Source: Pokkaliibacter plantistimulans (GTDB taxonomy: Bacteria > Pseudomonadota > Gammaproteobacteria > Pseudomonadales > Balneatricaceae). Taken from it: DNA of 38,412 bases. The first letter of the stretch is position 1; every line of letters starts with the position of its first letter. The stretch covers positions 1 to 38,412 of the forward strand of contig NZ_LAPT01000126.1 in assembly GCF_003194385.1 (NCBI RefSeq), given 5' to 3'. Positions 1-6,661 of the stretch are shown here, piece by piece. The position numbers were made by a program, and so were the translations under genes. The notes under the pieces are model-generated. The model saw nothing but the letters and a program-made list of their open reading frames with translations, had not been told where the DNA came from and searched no databases.

Positions 1-90
1 ATGGCAGGATGGCAGGATGGCAGGATGGCAGGATGGCAGGATGGCAGGATGGCAGGATGGCAGGATGGCAGGATGGCAGGATGGCAGGAT
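1..90. repeat. 8-bp tandem repeat (minisatellite), about 11 copies
   Basis: The unit ATGGCAGG is repeated without a mismatch 11 times plus two bases. The array begins at the first base of the window, so its left end is not seen. No coding frame of note runs through it. It lies 49 bp beyond the stop of the minus-strand GntR gene. The perfect identity of copies suggests recent slippage expansion, or an assembly limit at a window or contig edge. Confidence 0.97.
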
Positions 91-139
91 AAATAGCGGG
101 CCGGGAGCGGACGGCTGAATGCAAAGAGGGGAGGCGGGA

Positions 140-874
140 TTACTCCGCCTCATCCATGGCTTCTACGGTCGTGATGTAGACACTGTGCAGGTGATTGAGC
201 ATGGCCTTCTCGGCCTGATCGGGGTCCTTGGCTTTAAGGGCATCGTAAATCATCACGTGCTCATGGTAGCTGCGCTCAATAGAGCCTTCCTTGACCATGA
301 CCGCCCGGCGAAAGTTAAGGCCGTAGGCATACAGCTCTTCTGAGTAAGCCAGCAGGATGTCGTTACGTGAATACTCGGCGATCAGTTTGTGGAAGCGCTT
401 GTCAGAGAGCTGGAAGTACACCGGCTGGTTAAACAGCTCCTTCTGCTGGTTGAGCAGCACCTGCATTTCCTTGAGACCAGCTGCGTCAATATAGAGCGCT
501 GCCTTACGGGCGATAGCCGCTTCCACCACCTTGCGGCTGTCAAAGACGGTCTCAATGTCGTAGTTATTGATTTCCAGATTGCCTAACTCCGGGATCAGTT
601 CACTACAGCGTTGTAGCTGCCGCTCATCACGCTTGACCCGGGTTTTGGCGCCGTGCGAGACCTGGATCAGCCCGTAGGCGGCAATCAGGCCTAGTGCTCC
701 CCGCACGGTTTCCCGGCTGACCCCGAACAGGGTGCCCAGCTCTCGTTCGCTGGGGAGCTCATCCCCGTCCCGCAGCAGACCGGTGAAGATCATTTCCAGC
801 AGTTTGCCTGCAAGCACTTCCTTCTTGGTCTTATTTTTAAGCGCCTGTTCAAAGGCGAAAAGCTGAGTTGTCAT
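140..874 (-). CDS. FadR-subfamily GntR transcriptional regulator
   Basis: Cytoplasmic DNA-binding regulator of about 244 residues. An N-terminal winged helix-turn-helix contains DELPSERELGTLFGVSRETV, the usual GntR signature. It is followed by an all-helical FCD effector domain with the Asp/His metal-ligand pattern (for example HKLIAEYSRN and HEHVMIYDAL). I chose the ATG at 874 (MTTQLFAFEQ). The longer frame starts with TTG at 961, has no ribosome site and adds an unconserved tail. The gene lies 3' of a TRAP solute-binding protein gene on the same strand, so it may regulate that transporter. Just upstream, at 901-913, the minus strand reads ATTGGTATACTGG, close to one half of the UxuR/ExuR box. 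The ligand is not known; a sugar acid or organic acid is inferred from context. Confidence 0.88.
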   Translation of the reverse strand: MTTQLFAFEQALKNKTKKEVLAGKLLEMIFTGLLRDGDELPSERELGTLFGVSRETVRGALGLIAAYGLIQVSHGAKTRVKRDERQLQRCSELIPELGNLEINNYDIETVFDSRKVVEAAIARKAALYIDAAGLKEMQVLLNQQKELFNQPVYFQLSDKRFHKLIAEYSRNDILLAYSEELYAYGLNFRRAVMVKEGSIERSYHEHVMIYDALKAKDPDQAEKAMLNHLHSVYITTVEAMDEAE

Positions 875-1114
875 CACATCTATCTCGTATGGAATCCGTA
901 CCAGTATACCAATCCTTTTTGATAAATCACGACAGGTCACAATGCACAGGAGAATAGGCAAGGAACAGAAAGCATGCCAATCAGGTCAGTGCATGGCTAC
1001 TTATCGCCTGCATGGCTGATCGTCTGGCTGGCTGATTCACTGATTGAGGTCGGAGGGCGCCCAGCGTAGCGAGTGAATGAGTGGCTGTCACCAGCGGGCG
1101 GTTGCGGGGGAATG

Positions 1115-2095
1115 TTAATGCCCGGCCAGATCCATAACGCGTTCGATCAGGGCATCACCGCCTTTTACCTGTCTGGCAAACTGGGCATAGACCGCTTTGC
1201 TGGCTGCGATAAAGGTGATGCGGTCGACATGATTGATCTGCACTCCGGCGTTCCCAAGGCTTTTGAGCAAGCGGGTGTCTTGCCTTGCCCCTTCGGCAAA
1301 AGACCAGCGCTGTGCATCCGCAGCTACTTCAGTAATGGCTGCCTGTACCGCCGCGGGGAGCTGTTGCCAGCTGCTGTCACTGGCGGTCAGCCAGATGGGG
1401 GAGTAGACATGATTGGAAATGGACAGGAATTTCTGCACATTTTGAAGCCTGGCACCGTTGATATTGCTGAGCGGATTTTCCTCACCGTCAACTTCGCCCG
1501 TCTGCAGTGCGACGAACAGGTGGGAGAAGGGCATCTGTGTGGGTTTGGCCCCCCAGCTGGCAAACATCAGACTGCGCCACTCGCTTTGCGGCGTGCGAAT
1601 TCGCAAGCCTTTCAGGTCCTCCGGGCTGCGGATGGGGCGACTGTTATTGCTGATCTGACGAAAGCCATTCTCCCAGGTCGAGATGATATGCAGGCCATGG
1701 CGGCGGGCTGCCGCTGCCAGATCCGTCATGATGATCTCACTGTCGATAAGTTTCAGGTGCTGACGGTCCCTGACCAGAAAGGGCATGTCGAACAGGGCAA
1801 ACTCTGGTACTTCGGCAGACATGATGGAGGAAATGGTAGCCAGCTGGATCTGGCCGTTGCGCAGCTTGTCGAGCAAGTCCTTCTCATCTCCAAGTTTCGC
1901 ATCGCTGTAATACTCGACCTGATACTGGTCGCCCAGTCTGGCCTGAAGCTGCTCGCTGAAGCGTCGGGCAGTCTGCCCCTGCAGGCTGTCGGCCGTGCCA
2001 CCGTTGGCGATGATAATCTTTTCCACGGCCTGACTGACAGGGCTGCCCAGAGACAGCAGGAGTGTCATCCCGGTGATGAGGCGCTTTATTAACAT
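1115..2095 (-). CDS. TRAP transporter solute-binding protein, DctP family (second copy)
   Basis: Periplasmic substrate-binding subunit of a TRAP transporter, about 326 residues. It starts MLIKRLITGMTLLLSLGSP with a signal peptide ending near VSQA. The family core is clear: DLKGLRIRTP, the substrate-binding Arg region, followed by GAKPTQMPFSHLFVALQTG and EVDGEENPLSNI. The ATG at 2095 is preceded by GAGGAG about 8 bases upstream, so the longer frame to 2164 is rejected. No DctQ or DctM partner is adjacent, so it is an orphan binding protein that may use the membrane subunits encoded at 4795-6621 or elsewhere. A GntR gene follows on the same strand. The substrate is likely a sugar acid or dicarboxylate by context; the sequence alone does not fix it. 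Confidence 0.88.
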   Translation of the reverse strand: MLIKRLITGMTLLLSLGSPVSQAVEKIIIANGGTADSLQGQTARRFSEQLQARLGDQYQVEYYSDAKLGDEKDLLDKLRNGQIQLATISSIMSAEVPEFALFDMPFLVRDRQHLKLIDSEIIMTDLAAAARRHGLHIISTWENGFRQISNNSRPIRSPEDLKGLRIRTPQSEWRSLMFASWGAKPTQMPFSHLFVALQTGEVDGEENPLSNINGARLQNVQKFLSISNHVYSPIWLTASDSSWQQLPAAVQAAITEVAADAQRWSFAEGARQDTRLLKSLGNAGVQINHVDRITFIAASKAVYAQFARQVKGGDALIERVMDLAGH

Positions 2096-2447
2096 GGTCT
2101 CACTCCTCAGTAACAGACCGAATGGGCGGTGCCAGTCTGTAGCGCAGGTCATCAGCGTCGCCACAGCTGACCTGTGCAGCCCATGTACAAGTCTAGAATC
2201 CTCTGCCGGTTAGGTGTATCGGATTGCCGCCATTAACCACCAGTTTGCTGCCGATCTTTACCATGCAGGCAAATGAGCAAAAAGCCGCTTCCAAAGAATG
2301 GCAACGGTACGCGCCAGCCATACCGGGTAGCCTTGCCGGTGGGTAACCATCCGCAGATTTGTCAGGTGGTACGTGCCTTGTACAAGCGTGAGGCAGGGGA
2401 TAGCAGCGTCATCCCCGGAGCCTGAGGGGGGCATCTGAAGGGTGGCT
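2096..2447. other. 352-bp intergenic region with two TGTACA palindromes
   Basis: No gene is seen between the GntR gene ending at 2448 and the solute-binding-protein start at 2095, both on the minus strand. The region contains the perfect palindrome CTTGTACAAG (2377-2386) and a related ATGTACAAG (2183-2191). These are 282 and 88 bp upstream of the binding-protein start and are candidate regulator sites. Confidence 0.5.
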
Positions 2448-3224
2448 TCAGGAGTCGGAAATTTTCACCGGATTGGAATTGAACAGGTAGCCGTCGAATT
2501 CGGGTGCACCGTGTTCGGACAGTCCCATCAGCGTATCTTTGACGTGCTCAAGGTGCTGCCACATGGCCTGACGCGCCTCGATGGAATCACGACGCTGGAT
2601 CGCGGCGAGGATGCGGTCATGATCACCCAGCCATTTCTCGCGATAGGTTTGATCAGTGATATGGGAGTGCAACTGCTTCCACATGGAGCTGCGCTCGCGG
2701 CGCTCCCACAGGTTCAGCACAATATCCACCAGCACACTGTTCTGGGTCGCTTCGGCAATGGCCAGATGGAACATCTTGTCGCCATCGTAGTCAGCGGTGC
2801 CCTGCTCGATATTCTTGCGCTCCATGTCGAGCGCTTCGCGCATTTGCTTGATATTGCTCTTGGTCACCTGAGTGGCGGCAAATTCAGCGATATGGCTTTC
2901 GATCAGCTGACGCGCCTGCATCATCTCAAAGGGGCCGGCATCTTCTGCGTCTACGCTCTTTTCTTCGTGCTCAGCCGAAGGCTGCACGGAAGGGAGCTTG
3001 ATGACGTAAACGCCGCTGCCCTGACGCACTTCTACCAGTTCCATCAGTTCCAGCATGATCAGTGCTTCACGCACTACCGCCCGGCTGACCGACAGCTTTT
3101 CGGCAATGTCCCGCTCAGGTGGCAGGCGGTCACCAATCTTGTAACGCCCGTCGGCCAGTTCCTGATAGAGCTTGTTGCCTATCTCCTGATAGAGGCGCTT
3201 GGGTTTAATTATTTTACTGTTCAT
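2448..3224 (-). CDS. UxuR/ExuR-like GntR (FadR subfamily) regulator of hexuronate genes
   Basis: Transcriptional repressor of about 258 residues. The N-terminal winged helix matches UxuR/ExuR closely in pattern: LYQEIGNKLYQEL, GDRLPPERDIAEKLSVSRAV, VREALIMLELMELVEVRQGS. The C-terminal FCD domain follows from about residue 95, with HLAIAEATQNSVL and DHDRILAAI metal/ligand motifs. The ATG at 3224 (MNSKIIKPKR) is preferred to the upstream in-frame start at 3248 because the homology begins there. It is transcribed in the same direction as, and downstream of, the DctP gene at 3401-4387. Family knowledge: UxuR and ExuR bind TTGGTATACCAA-type sites and respond to uronates. The divergent region at 4562-4592 carries two TGGTNNACCA sites that fit this regulator. 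Self-regulation is plausible. Confidence 0.88.
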   Translation of the reverse strand: MNSKIIKPKRLYQEIGNKLYQELADGRYKIGDRLPPERDIAEKLSVSRAVVREALIMLELMELVEVRQGSGVYVIKLPSVQPSAEHEEKSVDAEDAGPFEMMQARQLIESHIAEFAATQVTKSNIKQMREALDMERKNIEQGTADYDGDKMFHLAIAEATQNSVLVDIVLNLWERRERSSMWKQLHSHITDQTYREKWLGDHDRILAAIQRRDSIEARQAMWQHLEHVKDTLMGLSEHGAPEFDGYLFNSNPVKISDS

Positions 3225-3281
3225 GGATTTGACTCTGTCCAGACGCACGCACTCTGAATGTCGATTGTGGCTGCAAGGTTC

Positions 3282-3324
3282 GATCTGGGAACCCGTATTC
3301 TGTTGGGTTCAAGGCTCCCAGATC
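3282..3324. terminator. Stem-loop between dctP and the uxuR-like gene
   Basis: The arms GATCTGGGA (3282-3290) and TCCCAGATC (3316-3324) are exact complements. A nested GAACCC/GGGTTC pair (3289-3294 with 3304-3309) extends the fold. It lies about 76 bases beyond the dctP stop in the minus direction. There is no T-tract, so it may attenuate transcription or protect the dctP message rather than terminate fully. Confidence 0.5.
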
Positions 3325-3400
3325 AACCAGTCTGCAGACAAATTGCCATGCCGTTCACGGTTATTACTGCAGAGCAATTAGTCGCATTGATCAGTCAGCC

Positions 3401-4387
3401 TTACTGCGCCAGTGCATCAATGGCTTTGACATAGTCAGCAATGGCGGTGTTTTTCAGCGCTTCGTCATGCATGGGTTTAACCGCATCGATAAAAGGAGCC
3501 TTATCGACGGTCACGATGGTCACCCCCATGTCCTTGGCTTTCTTCATCTCGGCATCGACGTTTTCCGACCAGATTTGCTTCATGTACTCCATGGACTCGC
3601 GGCCAGCCTGTTTCATTGCGGTCTGTTCTTCGGGAGTCAGCTTGTCCCAGGTTTTGGTGCTGATGACCAGTACGTCAGGGATCATGGTGTGTTCATCCAG
3701 ATTGAAGAACTTGGCCACTTCGCCGTGACGGTAGGTGGTAATGGAGTTGATGTTGTTCTCCGCACCATCGACTACTCCCTGTTGCAGAGCGGTGTACAGC
3801 TCACCGTAGGGGATAGGGGTAGGGGATGCGCCCATCAGCTCGACCATCTTGATAGCAGTGGGGCTGGGCTGCACGCGGATTTTCAGACCTTTCAGATCAG
3901 CCGGCGTGTTGATCGCTTTCTTGGTGTAGAAGCTGCGCGCACCGGCGTCGTAGTAGGTGATACCGATAAAGCCGTACTGGCGTGAAGAATCGAGGATCTT
4001 GTCGCCCACTTCCTTGCTTTCCAGGGCACGGTAGAAGTGTTCGCGATCATGGAACAGGTAAGGCACGTTGAACGCGCCGTAGTCGGCATCAAAGGATTCC
4101 AGCTCGCTGGCGTTGGATTTGGCCATATCCAGCGCTCCGTTCTGCAACAACTCCATGGATTCACGCTGGTTGCCCAATTGTCCGTTGGGGTAGATACGGA
4201 TGCGTACTTCGCCGTGAGTCTTGTCTTTCACCAGGTCGGCGAAGTGCTTCATGGCAATGTGCACGGGCGCTTTTTCGTCACCATTGTGGCTGAGTTTCAG
4301 GGTGGTAACGGCATGGGCAGACAGTGTCAGTCCACTTGCCAGTACTGCCAGGGCCACTTTGGTCAGAATTCGCTTCTGAGAAAACAT
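3401..4387 (-). CDS. dctP: TRAP transporter solute-binding protein, DctP family
   Basis: Periplasmic binding subunit of about 328 residues. The signal peptide is MFSQKRILTKVALAVLASG ending in SAHA. The mature part carries the DctP features LKLSHNGDEKAPVHIAMKHF, LKGLKIRVQPSPTAIKMVEL with the carboxylate-binding Arg, PTPIPYGELYTALQQGVVDG and AENNINS. The ATG at 4387 has GGAG 6-7 bases upstream. The 56 extra residues of the longer frame are unlike a signal peptide and are rejected. It is divergent from dctQ and dctM at 4795-6621; the three would make one complete TRAP system. Placement beside a GH31 enzyme, UxaC and a UxuR-like regulator points to a uronate or uronate-containing sugar as substrate (inference). 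The symbol is the family name. Confidence 0.9.
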   Translation of the reverse strand: MFSQKRILTKVALAVLASGLTLSAHAVTTLKLSHNGDEKAPVHIAMKHFADLVKDKTHGEVRIRIYPNGQLGNQRESMELLQNGALDMAKSNASELESFDADYGAFNVPYLFHDREHFYRALESKEVGDKILDSSRQYGFIGITYYDAGARSFYTKKAINTPADLKGLKIRVQPSPTAIKMVELMGASPTPIPYGELYTALQQGVVDGAENNINSITTYRHGEVAKFFNLDEHTMIPDVLVISTKTWDKLTPEEQTAMKQAGRESMEYMKQIWSENVDAEMKKAKDMGVTIVTVDKAPFIDAVKPMHDEALKNTAIADYVKAIDALAQ

Positions 4388-4794
4388 ACGGGTTCTCCAA
4401 CGTTGATCTTGTTTTTTTACGTGGGTACCGGCCAGCGATGATGCTGGGTGCCGGACAGTGCCTCGTGTGGTGACAGCTTCTGCTCCCTGACTGCCATTGC
4501 TGGCAAAGTGACTGTGGGGCGGTTCAAGTGTCCGGACCAACTTTGCCACGCTCACCTCTATTGGTCAACCAGATGATTTATCTGGTTGACCATTGGTTTG
4601 CCAGTGGTGCATTATCGGCCCCATTGCTGCTTCGCTGTCAGGGTTTTGTCATGTCCAACAGGCTATATGGCTGGTTTGACTGCGCAAATGGTCTGATAAG
4701 TAGCAGAGTAAACACAATAATAACCAATGGGTGGGCGACCACCTCTCTGGAAGGTGGCCAAACACTGTGCTGGCCATCGTCACCTGGAGGCTAC
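4388..4794. promoter_or_regulatory. Divergent promoter region of the TRAP/uronate operons
   Basis: This 407-bp gene-free region separates the minus-strand dctP from the plus-strand dctQ. It must hold both promoters. Its outstanding element is the inverted repeat at 4562-4592 listed separately. A further partial match, TTGGTCCGGAC, reads on the minus strand at about 4534-4544. The plus-strand frame that runs from 4528 into dctQ is not credible as coding because DctQ homology starts only at 4795. Confidence 0.7.
4562..4592. promoter_or_regulatory. Perfect inverted repeat, candidate GntR/UxuR double operator
   Basis: The arms TGGTCAACCAGAT (4562-4574) and ATCTGGTTGACCA (4580-4592) are exact reverse complements around the 5-bp spacer GATTT. 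Each arm itself contains a near-palindromic TGGTNNACCA core (4562-4571 and 4583-4592), the consensus type of FadR-subfamily GntR operators. The two cores are 21 bp apart, about two helical turns, so two dimers could sit on one face of the DNA. It lies about 175 bp from the dctP start and 203 bp from the dctQ start. Confidence 0.75.
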
Positions 4795-5283
4795 ATGAAC
4801 AAAGTCGTATCGATCCTGGATAGCCTGCTGTCCAAATTCTGCATCTTCCTCACCGTTATTCTGGTCGCCTGCGTGGTCTGGCAGGTGTTCTCCCGCTACG
4901 TACTGAGTACCCCCAGTACTGTCACCGACGAAATGGCGCGTTTTCTCTTCATCTGGGTAGGGCTGATGGGCGCTGCCTACACCCTGGGGCAGAAGAAGCA
5001 TCTGGCCATGGACTTCCTGCTGATGTCGCTGGAAGGTCGCTCCAAAGCCTCGCTGCAATTCATCATCGATCTGGCCTGCGTGTTCTTCGCCGGGGTGGTC
5101 ATGCTCTATGGCGGTGGCACGCTGATGGAAAAAACCCTGAGCGTTGGCCAGTTGTCACCCGCGCTGGGAGTTCAGATGGGGCTGATCTATCTGGCCCTGC
5201 CGCTGAGCGGCTTCTTCATGCTCGCCTATCTGCTGCGTGATCTGTGGGCCTCCCTGCAGACCTTTGCCTTTTCCCATCACTGA
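4795..5283 (+). CDS. dctQ: TRAP transporter small membrane subunit (DctQ family)
   Basis: Small integral membrane subunit of about 162 residues that couples the binding protein to the DctM channel. Four hydrophobic segments are visible: residues about 8-30 (SLLSKFCIFLTVILVACVVW), 45-62, 84-104 and 120-140. The family signature is present as FSRYVLSTPSTVTDEMARFLFIWVGLMGAAYT and then KKHLAMD. The start is the ATG at 4795 (MNKVVSILD), with TGGAGG 4-5 bases upstream. The 89 extra residues of the frame opening at 4528 run through the operator and are not coding. It is followed after 33 bp by dctM. The symbol is the family name. Confidence 0.92.
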   Translation: MNKVVSILDSLLSKFCIFLTVILVACVVWQVFSRYVLSTPSTVTDEMARFLFIWVGLMGAAYTLGQKKHLAMDFLLMSLEGRSKASLQFIIDLACVFFAGVVMLYGGGTLMEKTLSVGQLSPALGVQMGLIYLALPLSGFFMLAYLLRDLWASLQTFAFSHH

Positions 5284-5316
5284 CAGCGAATCGCCTGTTA
5301 AAACAAGGATAAGAAT

Positions 5317-6621
5317 ATGGACTGGTCAGCAATGTTGGCTTTGTTTGGTAGTTTCTTCCTGATGCTGGTGCTGGGGGTGCCCATCTCCTTTGCTATAGGG
5401 ATTTCCTCGATTATTTCCATCGCGATGGTGTTGCCCTTCGATGCCACTCTGGCGGTGGTGTCACAGAAAATGGCCTCCGGGCTGGACAGCTTTACGCTGC
5501 TGTCGATTCCGTTCTTCATTCTCGCGGGCAATATCATGAACCGCGGCGGCATTGCCCTGCGCCTGATTGAGTTTTCCAAAGTGCTGGCCGGCCCTATGCC
5601 GGGCGCACTGGCGCACGTTAACGTCATCGCTAACATGCTGTTCGGATCAATTTCTGGTTCGGCGGTGGCAGCGGCTGCGGCGGTAGGCGGCACCATGTCA
5701 CCCCTGCAGAAAAAGAGCGGATATGACCCGGTGTACTGTGCGGCCGTCAACATTACCTCCTGTCCTACCGGGCTGCTGATTCCTCCCAGTAATGCCCTGA
5801 TCGTTTACTCCCTGATTTCCGGCGGCACCTCCATTGGTGCACTGTTCCTCGCAGGCTATGTGCCCGGTCTGCTGATGGGCCTCGGGGTCATGCTGGTGGC
5901 AGGTGTTATCGCCAAGCGTCGCAACTATCCCGTGTCTGAGCGTGTCAGCCTTGCCGATGCCTGGACCATCACGCTGCGCGCGCTACCAAGCCTGGGTCTG
6001 GTAGTGGTGATCATGGGCGGTATTGTGGCCGGTATCTTCACCGCGACTGAAGCCTCTGCTGTAGCGGTGGTATACACCCTGTTGCTGGCGCTGGTGTTCT
6101 ACGGTGAGCTGACGGTACGTGAGCTGCCCAAGATCATTCTGGAGTCGATCATGACCTCCTCCATGATCATGCTGCTGATCGGCGCTTCCATGGCCATGGC
6201 CTGGGCGATGGCCAATGCGGACATTCCTTACATGATCAGTGATGCGCTGATGGGCATCTCCGAGAACCCCATCGTTATTCTGCTGATCATCAACGTGATC
6301 CTGCTGGTGGTCGGAGTGTTCATGGACATGACTCCGGCGCTGCTGATCTTTACCCCGATCTTCCTGCCGGTTGCCAAAGATCTGGGCATGGACCCGGTGC
6401 ACTTCGGCATCATGATGACCTTCAACCTCTGTATCGGTCTGTGCACGCCACCGGTTGGTAGTGCGCTGTTCGTGGGCTGTTCAGTCAGCGGCGTGAAGAT
6501 CGACAAGGTAGTGAAACCCCTGTTGCCATTCTTCGTGGTACTGATTCTGTGTCTGTTGCTGGTTACCTACATCCCTCAGGTCAGCCTGTTCCTGCCTCAG
6601 GTTCTGCTGGGCTATCAATAA
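5317..6621 (+). CDS. dctM: TRAP transporter large membrane subunit (DctM family)
   Basis: The 434-residue, about 12-segment transport channel of a sodium-coupled TRAP system. Family landmarks are LVLGVPISFAIGISS near the N-terminus, ILAGNIMNRGGIALRLIEFSK, NMLFGSISGSAVAAAAAVGG (residues about 108-127), ITSCPTGLLIPPSNALIVYS, and PPVGSALFVGC near residue 380. Length is normal for the family. AAGGAT lies 6 bases before the ATG. It shares the operon with dctQ upstream and the GH31 gene 40 bp downstream, so the transported compound is probably the substrate of GH31 or its product. Confidence 0.94.
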   Translation: MDWSAMLALFGSFFLMLVLGVPISFAIGISSIISIAMVLPFDATLAVVSQKMASGLDSFTLLSIPFFILAGNIMNRGGIALRLIEFSKVLAGPMPGALAHVNVIANMLFGSISGSAVAAAAAVGGTMSPLQKKSGYDPVYCAAVNITSCPTGLLIPPSNALIVYSLISGGTSIGALFLAGYVPGLLMGLGVMLVAGVIAKRRNYPVSERVSLADAWTITLRALPSLGLVVVIMGGIVAGIFTATEASAVAVVYTLLLALVFYGELTVRELPKIILESIMTSSMIMLLIGASMAMAWAMANADIPYMISDALMGISENPIVILLIINVILLVVGVFMDMTPALLIFTPIFLPVAKDLGMDPVHFGIMMTFNLCIGLCTPPVGSALFVGCSVSGVKIDKVVKPLLPFFVVLILCLLLVTYIPQVSLFLPQVLLGYQ

Positions 6622-6661
6622 CTTACGTCAACCTCTGCTACCTTCTCAGGGAGAATAAGAA

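Noticed and set aside
1-90. CRISPR array
   Set aside because: The repeat unit is 8 bp and contiguous with no spacers, and no cas genes are present.
1073-2092. Long plus-strand open frame of 339 codons
   Set aside because: It is antisense to the DctP gene at 1115-2095, which has a signal peptide, ribosome site and family motifs. The plus-strand product shows no domain pattern.
2442-3257. Plus-strand open frame of 271 codons
   Set aside because: Antisense shadow of the UxuR-like regulator gene; His/Gln-rich composition typical of a shadow frame.
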